From the NCBI GenBank assembly GCA_951804985.1, contig OX638130.1:85338069-85402068 (forward strand): a stretch of DNA of 64,000 nt, in the 5' to 3' direction. The stretch is from Dryomyza anilis (lineage: Eukaryota; Arthropoda; Insecta; Diptera; Dryomyzidae). Each line of letters begins with the position of its first letter. Within the stretch, counting starts at the first letter, position 1. Position numbers and translations under genes: made by a program. Of this stretch, positions 23,033 to 35,627 are shown piece after piece. The notes below the pieces were generated by a model. That model had not been told where the DNA came from. It was given only the letters and a program-made list of their open reading frames with translations, and did no database searches.

Positions 23033-23630
23033 GGGCCGGTTTAACAGTGGAGTTAACTAGATTTGTGGGTTAAACTTAGTTTAATCTCAGAATGCAGTTA
23101 TACAGTGACTTTAAATCGTCAGTGACTTTAAATCAGTTTAAACGTTTAACGTTGGACGTATAAACTACGTTTATGTTTTTGACAGATACTATCCACAAGA
23201 ACGAGAGTTGCACTCTTTTGGAACTGTCCGTCCACGCTCTCTGTTTCTTGTTCCCGCATTGTCTGTCGGTATGTTTGTCTTCGGTTTATTTTCTTGTATT
23301 TCAGCATTGTATAAACCAAACTTCTAACCTCACCTGTACTGAAGTTGCTCTATCTTTTGTATATTTCATTTATTTTTATTAATCTAAAATCTATTTTCAA
23401 TGTCTTGATTTACAAAATGTTTACATAAAATTGTCAGCTGTTCCAAATGAGATAAATAATCGATAATTTGTTGACATTTGTCAGTGATACCATATTTATC
23501 CGACTTGACTCAGTTCATTTTAAACTTTCACAGTAAAACAGCAATCAAAGTTAAACGTCGTTTAAATTTATGAGACGTTTAATTAAACAAAGGTTAAACT
23601 AGGTTTAAACTAGAACTGTAAAACCGGCCC
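23033..23630. mobile_element. 598-bp Harbinger-type MITE
   Basis: The left end is GGGCCGGTTTAACAGTGG. The right end on the other strand is GGGCCGGTTTTACAGTTCTA. Both are flanked by TAA. A 3-bp TAA duplication with GGGCCGGTTT ends is the signature of PIF/Harbinger elements. The subterminal parts repeat GTTTAAAC/TTTAAACG motifs in both orientations. No transposase. Confidence 0.85.
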
Positions 23631-23831
23631 TAAGACATATTACAACTATTGGTAAAAATTTCGATACGCCCTAAAATATAAACTTTATTTTTTTTGTTAA
23701 ATGTACTAAACATTTCAATAATTCGGAATAAATTCCGGGTTTTTTACTAATCCCGAATGTCATGGGATTGTTAAAATGCTTCGTATTGGAACCCCTAATG
23801 GGAATACACTTGACAAAAAAATGTATACAAC

Positions 23832-24534
23832 TGTAACGAACCCGGTTGCCGGTCTATAGCCAGGGCACGCTCAGGGGTCTCCAGGTGTTCGTATGCGTTA
23901 CAAAATTTATATTTTGCAGGGATCCCCGAGGGTTTTAAATAAAATGCGACGCGGTTTAATTTTATGTTTTATATAAATTCATTAGTTTATTTAAATGTAG
24001 ATCTATATATATGTTAATAAAAGAACAATCTTACATACGGCATCCTTCGTGCGAGAGAGCGGCCTCGGCGGCTTGTGTGCGCGAGAGATTCTGTCTAGCT
24101 CATAACCAGAGCATATACATTTTTTGCCCTAGCGTCGTAAGTTAATCTTGGGTCCACTTAGCGCTCGCTGTACGTAAAACAAACAATAAAACGTGGCACT
24201 AAGTTCTCCTAATAGTAGCGGTCGTCGTTCGTATCGGTCGAAGCGTATGGTAAGTCGGTCGGCAGCAAATGAGAGCGATCTCTGTTGCGCGCTGACTTTT
24301 ATACGCCACTGGAATCTGGTTCGCCGTGAATGTTGTTGTTTTGTTGCCTTCATCTATGTAGCTTAGCTTAGCTCGCTTCAGTTATTGGAAAGTTAGCGGC
24401 CCCGTTGGTGACGCGTTGATGTTGTTTCGAAGTTGGGCTGCGTTTAATATCGGAGCTGCGTTTATTTTGTTTCTCGCCGTAAATTTATGCAGTTATTGTG
24501 CGATACCATTTTGCATAAAAAATGTATCGTCACA
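23832..24534 (-). mobile_element. Solo LTR (703 bp), Ty3/gypsy-like
   Basis: The ends are TGTAACGA...TCGTCACA, an imperfect terminal inverted repeat with TG/CA termini. It is flanked by a 4-bp duplication CAAC (23828-23831 and 24535-24538). On the minus strand there is a TATA box (GTATAAAA, 24297-24304) and downstream poly(A)-type signals (AATAAA, e.g. near 23989), so the promoter reads leftward. No gag, pol or primer-binding site lies beside it. This fits LTR-LTR recombination having removed the internal part. Superfamily is inferred from the 4-bp duplication only. Confidence 0.8.
24297..24304 (-). promoter_or_regulatory. TATA box of the solo LTR
   Basis: GTATAAAA followed by GTCAGCGCGCAACAG on the minus strand, the usual arrangement for an LTR promoter. 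Activity is unknown. Confidence 0.55.
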
Positions 24535-24538
24535 CAAC

Positions 24539-26800
24539 AAAAACAGTGTTCGTTTTTAAAAATATATTTTTTCTAATAAAAAACGCATATTTCCTCCAAT
24601 CAATTTCTGCAACAACAAAAAAATGTCACAAAAATGCGACCAAGTGAATTTTTTGTCTACACGGAGGAAAAAAAAACTTCTAAAATCTAAAAGAAATCAA
24701 GAAATACGCTGTCTTGACTGGCTCTGCTTTGTTGTTCTATTCGTGAACACAATGTATATCATACCATTTTTTTATACCAAAGTAGAAAAACCTCTGAATA
24801 TCAAGAATAATTGCTCTTAGTTATTTTCAACAGACACTAACAAATATATAGCAGTGAGAGGCGGACATCGCAAAATAAAGCATACGTGCGAATATTACAG
24901 ACAACGCCTGTAATCGTTTAAAAACGAAGATACATGAACACCTGTTATTTTTGCTAAGAATACGGCAACAATATTACGTATTCTTTTTTATAATATCAAT
25001 AAATTAACTTCTCAAAAACAAGAAGAATACATCTTTTTTAGTCATTTGATAACTAAGTAATTTGATTTCTTAATATTAAGATGATAAATTCTAGAATTTT
25101 AGTAGCAATTTATTACTATTACTCAAATTCTGGTGTTTTTTCATTACAGCAGAATTCAACTCCAGTTTTAAAAGGAAATAGGATCACTATTATCTTCAAC
25201 CAGATGTCTAAATGCAATGCAATGCTATGCATATTTTAATTTTTAGAGAGACAATCATTTTTTCTTCATTTAATATTTTCTATGAAATTTAACGAGTTAT
25301 GAATTTGTCCATAACTTTTCAGCTAATTTAAAGTTTATGGCAGCTAAGTGTTAATACAAATATTATTTTGTTTTTGTTCATTTAGTATGTATGGCTGCGC
25401 ATATCGACAGAGTGTTGAACAAAATATTAAATAAATAATAATATTTAAACAAACTTTGTTTCGCCCTTGTCTTCGCCCCCAACTGATGATGTTGCCGGTG
25501 GCAGTTGCTGGTATAGTTGCTGTTGTTGTTGTAGTTGTCCTTGTATATGTTACATTATTGGCCCAGAGCGCAATGGTAGTACCAACATAGCAACAAAAAG
25601 TACGACAACAACAGCAACAACATGGCCTTTGAATGCGCTTTAGCTGTTTTCATTGTTTCAACGAGAAAACGATATCGGCGGCAAGTGTCGACACATGACT
25701 GTTGTTGCTGCTGCTTGATTGTTCTTGTTCTTGTTCTTGTTGCTGTTGTTCATATTTGTGTTGGTATTATAACTATTGTTGTTGCTGTTGTAGTTGCTGC
25801 ATATTTCTATTTTATTCCCGGAAAAGTTTCACTTGTTGTGTCTGTGCATTAGGCTTTTGTGCTGTTAATTCTTTTTCCATTATTTCTGATAAACATCAAC
25901 CTGGAGATTTTATCAAGTGGATATTTTTAATTTTCAGATTTATTGAAAAAATATATTTTACTATATATTTTTACTATTACTATTAACTATCATAATTTAA
26001 GTATTAAGTATATTTGCAGGTTACAGCCAAAATTATTTCTTATATTGAATATTGATTATATAAAAGAGCACCAAAATTTTGTTAAGAGGAAATATTTTAA
26101 AAAGGAAACCAATTAAAATTTTTTTAGTAATATTGTTAGTTAGTGTGGTGTATGATCTGGATAATCACAAATAATTTTCTCATTTATCATTAGTTTTTAA
26201 ATGCTTAACACTTATTAAAAACTGTCTAAAAAAAATTTCAATTTTAGATCGAATTATTTTAAAAACATATTCGAATATTAGCATGCATTAGTATATTGAA
26301 ATTAGTCTTGATAATTAGAAGAAAAAGTTTGTTGAAAAGTTTTTTGAAAAACAATTTCTGAACCGTACTATGTTAAACACTAATTTTATTAAAAAAAAAG
26401 TAAAATAAAACTGAAATTAAATGATTTGATGTGTAGCGTGATGTTACAAAATTTGCCAAATCAAATTGTGAAAAAAGTATCTGTATAAAAAATTGAACAA
26501 AACTAAGTTTTAAATTAAAAATAAAATTAAATAGTGAGGTGCGGTTCTCGACTAGTAAAATAGTGAGTTTTTACGCGATGTGTGATATATGAGTCTCGTG
26601 TAATATTGAGACTGTCGTTAGATATTTCCGCGAATTCGGCATTTGTGAGATTTTCACACCGTGTGATATAGTGTGATTTTTTCACACTCTGGTTTGCTTC
26701 ATACGCCATTTTTGTGTAAATTGAAATTACAAGATTTTATATACATTTATAGAATTTATATAAACTTGCTTAATCGTGTTTCTCAAAACAAAGTCATTTA
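24539..26800. other. Unannotated stretch with GTT/GCT triplet-rich patches
   Basis: Triplet-rich DNA at about 25500-25620 and 25695-25805 (TTGTTGCTGCTG-like; on the minus strand CAA/CAG). The minus frame is broken by stops after a few Gln codons, so it is not a supported polyglutamine exon. The remainder is AT-rich and featureless. Confidence 0.45.
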
Positions 26801-26819
26801 TGCCAGCATACCAAACAAT

Positions 26820-26940
26820 ATCTAAACGAATTCGAAACGATATCGTTTGAACGAACATTGTTATCGTTTTCGACTATCGTTAACGATTCGAGAATAATAG
26901 CGTTTTCGATAAAAATGGCTCTATCGTTAACTATATCAAT
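26820..26940. repeat. TATCG-rich inverted motif block
   Basis: CGAATTCGAAACGATATCG here has an inverted relative at 28895-28925 (CGATATCGTTACGAATTCG). Similar ATCGTTTTCGAT-rich DNA is at 56680-57000. Possibly the ends of an old MITE into which the Helitrons at 27.06-28.17 kb inserted. Confidence 0.4.
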
Positions 26941-27059
26941 ATTGTATGAATGCGAAAAGCTTATTCAATTTCGATACTATTTGAATTAATTTGTCTTGAA
27001 ATTATCTTTCATGGAGCTGTGCACCAAGCATTCCATAGCATCCACAACTTTACATTTTA

Positions 27060-27147
27060 TTTAAAAAATTTAAAGAAAATCGGATCAGCCGTTTAGACGG
27101 AGAAGCGGAACAAACGTACAAACGAACAAACAGATTTATTATATTAA
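27060..27147 (-). mobile_element. 5' end of a second Helitron-like family, abutting the next copy
   Basis: On the minus strand it begins TTAATATAATAAATCTGTTT and runs through ACGTTTGTTCCGCTTCTCCG and GTTTAGACGGAGAAGCGG-type sequence, as does the 5' end at 49522. It starts exactly where copy 27148-28170 ends, so the two lie head to tail. Confidence 0.65.
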
Positions 27148-28170
27148 CCAGCTGGACCCGGGCACGACTCGTGCCAAAATTTTGTGAATTCTTAGATATA
27201 AAGCGATTTTATTAATATAAAAAAACATTATTATTTTTTATATCAGGGGCCCGTGATTCGCTGTGGAAGTTTTTATTGGTTTTATAAATGTAGTAACCAA
27301 ATAATAATTCTCCGCCAAAACAACTTTTCTCAAAGACAATTCAGACAGTAGAATATTTCGCCACAGAATTCTTCCCAGTAGAAATCTTCGCCGTAAAATT
27401 CTTCCCAATAGAACGCTTTACCGTAGAATTCTTCCCGGTAGAACTCTTCCCGGTAGAATTCTTCCCCGTAGAGTTTTTCCCAGTAGAAGTTTTAGTGTAG
27501 TTTTAGTGTAGTTAGTTTTAATGTGGTGAGTTTTAGTGTGTTGAATTTTTAGTGTGGTGTGTTTTAGTGTGGTGAGTTTTGGTGTGGTGAGTTTTAGTGT
27601 GGTGAGTTTTAGTGTGGTGAATTTTTAGTGTGGTGAGTTTTAGTGTAGTGAGTTTTATTGTGGTGAGTTTTAGTGCGGTGAGTTTTAGTGTGGTGAGTTT
27701 TAGTGTGGTGAATTTTTAGTGTGGTGAGTTTTAGTGTGGTGAGCTTTATTGTGTTGAGTTTTAGTGTGGTGAGTTTTAGTGTGATGAATTTTGGTGTGGT
27801 GAGTTTTAAAATGGTGAATTTTTAGCGTGGTAAGTTTTATTGTGGTGAGTTTTAGTGTGGTGAGTTTTAGTGTGGTGAGTTTTAGTGTGGTGAGTTTTAG
27901 TGTGGTGAGTTTTAGTATGGTGAGTTTTAGTGTGGTGAGTTTTAGTGTGATGAATTTTAGTTTTTTGTTTCATCTTTTTAGATTGTGTATGTGCTGAGTT
28001 ATGTCGTTTTGAAAGTTTAGGTTGTATGGGAGGTACCACGCCCCTTCATAGTATCCTGGTGCAAAATTTCAATTAAATCGGTTCAGCGATTTAGACGTGA
28101 TGCTGGAACAAACAGACAGACAGACAGACAGACAGACCGACAGACGGACCAAGAGTTTTATATATATAGA
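27148..28170 (-). mobile_element. Non-autonomous Helitron (mini-me type), complete copy
   Basis: Minus-strand order: TCTATATATATAAAACTC start; GGTCCGTC and (GTCT/GTCC)n; conserved core around GCATCACGTCTAAA; GGTGCAAAATTT block; ~30 units of a 15-bp AAACTCACCACACTA minisatellite (27500-27960); ~20-bp GAAGAATTCTACCGGG repeats; then a GCACGAGTCGTGC hairpin close to the terminal CTGG. Host A on the 5' side and T on the 3' side fit Helitron insertion. No Rep/helicase is encoded. Open frames repeating HTKTH come from the minisatellite. Confidence 0.85.
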
Positions 28171-30026
28171 TAGGATGTATTATTTTGTCATTCGATTATT
28201 TACATTTCAAAAATTGATGGAAATAATCACTTGACAAACTAATAAATATTAAATAAATATAAAAATAGACAATAATAATGAAAAACCAAAAGATATGTTT
28301 TTAATTAAAATGCATTTTTATTTGAAAATATTTAAGCTGCACTGTTTGTTACTGCCACAGTCACGTCCAGAGACACCTCCTCACACGGTAAAATGACGCC
28401 TGCAGTAAGTAACTGCCCACGAAAATGTTCAATTTCATAGACCCGATTTTGCAGCGATTCATAAACGCAATTTACTCGTCGCGGTTAATATTTTTACTAT
28501 AAATCGGACATTTTTGTCCACACAAAATACATGGAGCACAAAAAATTCTAACAGAAAACGGTAGAACGCAGCAAAAAAAACTAATGCCAACTTTGAAAAG
28601 TGAAGTTCAGAGGTTACCTTTCTGATATACCGATACGATGCTTAATAGATAACTTTTGTAAGAACCTTTAAGTCACATGAAAAACGATAGTCGCAAAGAT
28701 AACATTTCGTATTTTGTTCTAGTTAGGTAGTTTGTGATTAAAAATTAGTCTATTGATCCAGCAAAAAAATATTTCATACTTACTAAATTTTAAAAGTTTC
28801 TAACAGTTGCGAAATTTCTTCCAATTTTAAAATTTATTTATTAAATTGTTTCATTGAACATCATCGACTGATTCTATAGAAATTTTATCGATATCGTTAC
28901 GAATTCGAAACGTTATCGAAATTATATACAATCGAAACTATGTATATTGGGTGTATGGAAAAAAACAATTTTCAGGAAGTAAATTTATTAATGTATTGTA
29001 AAAAAATGAAGAAAAATGTATGTAAATAATAAAATGAGTACAGTTTCTGAATATTACTATGTTTTTTAATGAATATTCAATGCTGGAATATGTGTGTAAA
29101 TTATAACGATATAACGAATGTCTAACGTGTGATTTCGTGTGTGATTTTGTGGCTTTTCGTGTACTTTTATGTTGGCCATCTTGGAAAAGGGTGAGAACGT
29201 CTTAAAATTGTGATTGCTATTTTCGTTACGTACGTAAAAACCTTATATAATAGGAAAAAAACTGAATATGCTGCCACAATTACCGAATTATATAGAATTG
29301 ATGTATGGGATGTCCCGCACGGATAGAAAAGATTTGTTTGAATATGTTTGAATGTAATTAAAAAGTAATACGAAATTACCATACATGTATTCGGAATGAA
29401 GAGTAATGAAATTATAATCGAAATTGAATTTATTTTTGTTCACGTGTAAACATTATCATATTGTCCAGCAGAATCTGTCAAATTTACCATAAATATGTTA
29501 CAATACCAACATAAAATTTTAATTGCATTTGAATAAATTATTTCTTGGCAATTTACTTGGTTAAATCTATGTTTCAGAAAATGCTAATCAAATCTAAATA
29601 CAACGTATGTTCACAACGCTCGTCAAAATTCGATAATTTATCGACTGACGAAGTTGGCAACGTTGTGCAGCATTTTCTACCTACGCCATCTTTTGCCATC
29701 GTTTGAACATATTGATGTTTCAAAACAAACAATAAGCGTATTCTTGCAACATTCTTCTTGTATTTCGTATTGGCACTCGTTGAGCAGAATTTTCTACCTA
29801 CGTCTCTTTTGTCGTCGTTTGAAGTATGTATAGGGTAATTTTAAACATACTGATGTTTGACAAAGTTGACATTCGATTATCGGCATTTTCAGCATACGTG
29901 TCTTTTGTTGTTCGTTGAGAAAACGTGTTCGCGTCGGTAATAATTTTTGTTATTTGTAAATTAAATAAATATATAAATTGTGTTATAAAAAATACAAATA
30001 GTAACAGAGTATAATATAGTGCAGTA
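28171..30026. repeat. Unannotated stretch with an imperfect ~150-190-bp tandem repeat
   Basis: At 29640-29900, blocks TTTTCTACCTACG, CTTTTG-CGTCGTTTGAA and CATA-TGATGTTT recur in the same order, with CGATAATTTATCG and CGATTATCG nearby. The segment 29940-30026 is AT-rich and could be transcribed, but no coding exon is visible. Confidence 0.45.
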
Positions 30027-30835
30027 TAGAGATGGGCGCGTGCCGTGCCTTTTTCGTGTCACGCCCGAAAATCTGAATTCGTGCGTGCAAATCTCCGTGC
30101 GTGCTAGCGTGCTGTCGTGCCCGTGCGTGCCGTGTCGTGCCTGTGCGATTTAAAGATTTTTTGTTATTGTTTCTACCCCAATTTAAAAAAAAACTCTTAC
30201 TTTCAGCTTCAGAAAATCAAAATTTCGTGGTATTTTAACCTTTCCTAAAAAATCGGTTGTTTTAGTTTTACTTATGGATTTAAGAGAATAAAACAGTATC
30301 AAACATAAATTTTGAATTATTTATTACAGGGACTATCGGTTCCAGTTCCAAGATTTTTTAAATTGTGGTTCCGGATCCGATTCCGGTTTCAACCAACAAA
30401 TTAAATGGGTTTCGATTCACGTTCTATATATTTTTAATAATGGTTCCGATTCCGGTTCTTTGCGTTCCCTGACAGGGACTATAATATCTGTTCCGGTTCT
30501 GGTTCCGATATTTTTAAAAAAGCGGTACCGATTCCAACCGGAAAAAAATATGCGAGTTGCGGTTCAACACATTTTTAATAACGATTCAGGTTCCAAAAAT
30601 CTAAACGATTCCGGTATTATTTTTCACGTTTCGCTTGCTTTTTTATGTTTTCCGTGCTTTGTTCGTGTTTTGTCGTGTTTTTCCGTGTTTCTTCGTGTCT
30701 TTTAAAATCCGGTGTTTTATCGTGCTTCTCGTGCGTGCCTGTAAATTTACTCGTCGGGCTCGTGCTCGTACGTGTCACCCATCGGCGTGCCCGTGCGTGT
30801 CCGTGTTATCACAAACAGGCACGCGCCCATCTCTA
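30027..30835. mobile_element. hAT-type MITE, uninterrupted copy
   Basis: Ends TAGAGATGGGCGCGTGCC and GGCACGCGCCCATCTCTA are perfect inverted repeats over 18 bp. They are flanked by GTGCAGTA (30019-30026 and 30836-30843), an 8-bp duplication. The interior matches 21472-22488 but has about 110-120 bp (GGTTCCGATTCCGGTTC-type repeats) where that copy holds the LINE. Noncoding. Confidence 0.92.
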
Positions 30836-31062
30836 GTGCAGTATATTTCTGAAACTAATTTGAAAAAACCACAAATTAAAATCAGTGTTTCGATTTTCAA
30901 ACAGAGTTTGGCATGTTTTTTTACAAAAGCCTCCGTGAATTCCTTGCCTTATGTGCTTTACTGAGATCAACTGTAACTGTACCAAATATAACCAGTTGGG
31001 AAGGTTAGATCACATGGGAAATTTTAAAGTAGGTGTAATTATGATAGTTAGGATTATCAAAA

Positions 31063-31756
31063 TTATAGTCGGTCTAAGCCGACTATAAATACCCTGCACA
31101 TATATGTGGTTACCATTCAAAGTGATATATAGGTCACCAGGGTATACGAATCCTGAAAATAACTACAAACACTCAATCGCTGAAGAATTTCCATTCATTT
31201 GATACCCATATTTACAAATGGGTAGGTGTACCGAATTTCGATTTTTTTTTTTTGTGAACCACAAGTCTTTTCGCCGGAAAACATTATTATCATGTATTTG
31301 AGCATGATGTCAATATATATTTGATCAAAAAAGTTTACCTAAGCACGTATACATAAAAATTGATCTTTATATGTACATTTTATATGAGGTATTTGAACAT
31401 AAGTGGTCGGATCATAGGTCACAATGGACCGATCTCGCCAATTTTTTCGCACATACAGCGTAGGTATATTAGTAATCAAAGTTATAAGTTTCATTTATCT
31501 AGCTCTTCAATTTTAAAAGAAGTAGGGATTTCAACAGACAGACGGACAGACAGACGCACAGACAGACAGACGGACAGACAGACGGACAGACAGACGGACA
31601 GACAGACGGACAGACGGACATCGCTAAATCGACTCAGGAGGTCATGCTGATCAAGAATATATATACTTTTCCATACCGGAGATGCTTCCTTCTGGGTGTT
31701 ACAAACGGCGTACCAAACTGAATATACCCTTTCACTCTTAGTGTAGGGTATAAAAA
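31063..31756 (+). mobile_element. DINE-1-like (Helentron-type) element, near full length
   Basis: Starts with a hairpin, TATAGTCGG-TCTAAG-CCGACTATA, followed by AATACCCTGCACATATATGTG. It carries (GACA/GACG)n at 31540-31620, then ATCGCTAAATCGACTCAGGA, GGGTGTTACAAACGGCGTAC, and ends AGTGTAGGGTATAAAA. This is the classic DINE-1 layout. It encodes nothing. Confidence 0.88.
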
Positions 31757-34094
31757 GAGCCTGGATCGTCTGGTTTAGTTATTATTAATTATTATTATAA
31801 ATTCCCACTGTGCATGTTTAAAGATTTTTAATAAAAATTAATAAAAAAAAAACATTTTATTTTTATTTTCAGGATTTCTTTCCAAAAATATTTAAATATG
31901 TTTCTATGCAAACATACTACTTTTTGTACTAAAACAAATGATATGTTTCACTGGAAACATATTTATATTCAGGTCGTTCAAAATCATGTTTTATTTTGAA
32001 CATATTTATGTTTCGGTTCAAATATTTATTTTGTTTGGATGTAGTAGTTATTATTATTTTTCCATTAGAACATACTCCATTTTAAGGGGCAACATTAAAA
32101 TGTTTCCGGGATATTATAATGTAAGTCAGAGCTCATTACAACACTGTTCAAGTCTCAATACAACCCTGTTTACAAATGATTTATTAGTCAATTATATATT
32201 ATGTTTACATAAAATTCCAAACATACATGTTAATGCCTGCAAAATTATGTTTGGGAGAGCCCGTTTTTTTGCAGCGTGTAGTAAATGAGGATAGTCATTT
32301 AATTCCGATGCCTGTCAAACAAAATAGGTTGAAGTTCTTGTATATAGAAAAAAATAAAATATTCATTAAATCAGTAAATACCACATAATATAATATGCCA
32401 TGTAATATAATTGCCATTTAGTTAATTATTCCATGATGTTATTCCAAAAAGATCATAATTACCGACTCAGATGACTTTAAGTCAGCCGGGACGTTAATAA
32501 AAGGTCAAATTGTGATTTTGTTTGGTATCCTTCATTATTGGATAAACACGTATTTTCATGGATAAAACCTATTAATTCCACTTTTCAAAACAAGTCAAAG
32601 TTCACACACATATGAAACACACACACACACAAAAATATGTTGTCATGGGCACTTCGGCATTTCCGTTTCCGTTTACCGTCACCACACAAGCACATGCTCC
32701 CTGCAACTTGAGATTAATTCTCGGACATATCAAAAAGTTAAGCCAGCTGTCGGACGTATTAGGAAATCCGTTGCATACATCATCAGCGAATGCCAGCCTT
32801 TCGGTTCTCGGTTATACTCGCTTCACTACCTTCACTTTTCATGTCACATTCTTTATATCATATGCTCCATTCTTTAGTCCTTCCGTATCGTCCATATTCA
32901 CTATTATTCCCTCCTTGCCACACACACGCTAACTATTCACTCAGCACTATGCGAATGGAGTGCTGTGGACGGACTTGCATCACGTCCGCATTTGGTTTTG
33001 AGTGACTTTGATGGAATGGTGCCTCGATGACGCGCAGCCTGAATGTCTGCCTGTCTGTCGGTGGGGTACGAGTTAATTCGCTATTCATTAGGTACTTAAC
33101 TGTGATGTGACATGAGTGATAAGTGAGGTTATGTCGTGTATGCATGAGCAATAACAAAAATGTGCGAAGGTTGCAGCCGGAAGAAGAGCCAATGCGCGCT
33201 GTGCTAATTTTGCGGTGATGTGCAAAAAAAGGACATTCGGTGAGTGACACTCAGCGCTTTATTTAAATATTAAACCTGGCAGATAAATATTCAGAAATAA
33301 AAACTACATTCTTTAAGCTAAGCCTTTGCCATAAACAAACTCTGCTGCGTTCGTTCTTTGGCATTGAATAAAATCTTGTAAATTAATTAATTTAATGCAA
33401 TCAACATATTAATCTTAATACACGCACGGATACTCGTTGCCGGCTACAATTTATGACTGTCACTACGTCTGGGGTTACGCTATACGTATGGATGGACAAA
33501 GAGACAGACAGACAGAAGGACAGAATCGTATGCAAGCAAACATGCCGTAAGTGTGCTTACGCGGTGCTATTACGCTGTTAGCTCATTACGTAATTAATGT
33601 TAATGCCGGGTTTGTGTGGAACGAATTAATTTTACGCCTGATTAACATGTTGAACCAAGCAATCAGATAAGAGATACGACCAGCGCTAGGCCATAACCAA
33701 GTAGAATACGTATGAGAGGAAGAATAGAGTACTTAAAGAACGTACAAACGTTGAAGACAGCTTTGAAAGAAAAGCAGTTAACCGCATGCTTATGTTTGGA
33801 CTGTAAGTCACGATGTTATTGACTCCTATCCAGACAGCCCTAAGAGTAGGGGGGAAAAGCATTAAAATCTTCCTCGAATAGGCTCATTAATGCATTGGGC
33901 TTTTAATATTTTATGAGTCGTTTTGTTGAGATTAATGAGCGGGCGTCGAGCGTTACGAGTGTGAAAAGGATGTATTGTGGATTTTTATTACAGCACTGCG
34001 AAAGATGTGGGAGATGATTGTTGGGCTGATTTTTTGTAATCAAGGAGGTGGAGATATTGAAATAGATATACGTATGTTGAATACGTAGCAGGAC
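31757..34094. other. Unannotated stretch, possibly host intronic or intergenic DNA
   Basis: 31760-32300 is AT-rich with ACATATTT motifs. 32580-33800 is less biased, with short CA and ACAG runs (33499-33525). Open frames at 32612-33250 overlap in three frames and contain nothing recognised. No splice-consistent gene was found. Confidence 0.45.
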
Positions 34095-34480
34095 ACTTCC
34101 CCGAAAGCCATTACCGAAAAAAAATTCTGGAAGGCATTTCCCCGATGTGGACATGTCCCCGAGAGACATTTCCTCGAACTGGACATTTCCCAGAAATGGA
34201 TATTTCTCCGAAATGGAGATTTCCTTGAAATGAACAATTTCCCCGGTGTGGAAATTTCCCCGAAATGGAGATTTCCCTGAAATTAACAATCTCTCCGAAA
34301 TGGGTATTTTTGGTAGAGATACTAACTACAGAATTCTAGAAATATTCAAAGGTTCATGTACATATCCCCGAAGTGAGCAATTTCCGGATGTACATTTCCC
34401 CGAAATTTTTCAGTTTTTTTTTCACTTTCCGTCCAATTTTATCCCACATTTTGGGGAAATCTCCATTTAGGGGAAATGTC
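34095..34480. repeat. ~20-bp tandem repeat of TTTCCCCGAAATGGA type
   Basis: About fifteen to twenty imperfect units such as ATTTCCCCGAAATGGAGA and ATTTCCTTGAAATGAACA. They are direct until about 34400 and then partly inverted (GGGGAAATCTCCATTTAGGG). Frames over it are repeat artefacts. Confidence 0.7.
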
Positions 34481-34984
34481 TATTCGGGAAAGTGTTCCCT
34501 TTGAGGAAATGTACATGAACCGTTGAATATTGAATTTTGTATTGAATAATAAAAATTGTAAGAGAAATCGTACCCGATAACCGTTGAAAACCGTTCTATT
34601 TTGAAATTGGAAAACTGTTATTCGAAATATAAAAAAATCTTTATTTAAAACCGAAATTCAATTTAAATAACCAAGCTAATTTGAAGGTTCTTGGTTTGTT
34701 GTTTTGTTGTACGAATAAAATATAACGATTTTTGATCCAACTATTTTTGTTTCAACTATATGGTTAAAAACCAACTGACATTTTTAACGTAACTGTGAAC
34801 CGGTACATTAGAATCGTTCGACTAGAAAAACCAAATTAAAAATAAATGCATATGTAGTAATTTATCTAGATATTTTAGGTCGTATAAATAAAAATAAAAT
34901 GTAGATATTTTCTGTACAAAAATATGAAAATATTTTGTTTAGAAATGTAGTGCAAATTATATAGAGCACCAAACAAATTACAGT

Positions 34985-35105
34985 AGTGAATTATATTACC
35001 TGTATGTCTTTGTTTTGAAAAATGTAGGTCTAATACATTTTGTTGGTTTTGTATTACATTTTTCTTTATTTTTCTACATCATTCTACACCATGTTTTGAA
35101 AATCC
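34985..35105 (+). repeat. Dispersed repeat, copy on opposite strand at 54205-54345
   Basis: Shared blocks read TGTCTTTGTTTTGAAAAA, CATTTTGTTGGTTTT and TACACCATG-TTGAAAAT. Probably a piece of a MITE. Confidence 0.6.
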
Positions 35106-35563
35106 ATTCTTAATTTTTTGCATTTATTTTAATTATTTGAAAATCGTGTGGGCACACGGTTCATTGCGTAGGTATAAACGAATTCGATGGTTATATATTG
35201 CAGAAACTGATTGTTGTTGTTTTTTTTTTTTGGACATGAGGGATGCCAAAGATACATAAAAATAAACCGAAGCAGTCGCAAGCATCTGACCGAAACGTCT
35301 TAATGATCCATCTAATTGAGTGATGCCAACTAATTGAGTTTTCCGCTGACTCTTTTTGGTTTTAAAAGTAAATACGCGAAAATAAAAGTTGTCAACTTTG
35401 CAGAATTGAGTACAAATATGTTATACTATTATTTTAACTATTATTATTAACTCAGCAGCTGAAGAAAAGGCAGGAATATTATTTACATGTTTTAACTGAA
35501 AAGCGATACTTAAGTGCTTGGTATTCCTTGGAGTCGTCACGGCACGGCTTTCATCTCATTATC

Positions 35564-35565
<2 letters not shown>

Positions 35566-35625
<60 letters not shown>
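35566..35625. repeat. (TA)n microsatellite, ~30 units
   Basis: Uninterrupted alternating T and A for about 60 bp. Confidence 0.95.

Positions 35626-35627
<2 letters not shown>

Noticed and set aside
25622..25986. Possible polyglutamine exon in the GTT/GCT-rich region
   Set aside because: The CAA/CAG frame on the minus strand is interrupted by stops, and no flanking conserved protein is seen.
27500..27960. Possible CRISPR array (also at 52150-52640)
   Set aside because: Units are 15 bp and contiguous with no spacers, in an animal genome and inside a Helitron.
27806..28039. Open frame repeating HTKTH, and similar HTK/LTTLK/VVSFSVV frames at 44870-45301, 49001-49201, 57484-57846
   Set aside because: They are translations of the 15-bp Helitron minisatellite, open because 15 is a multiple of 3.
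32612..33250. Cluster of 70-105-codon frames on both strands
   Set aside because: Overlapping in several frames with no conserved content; consistent with chance in less AT-rich DNA.
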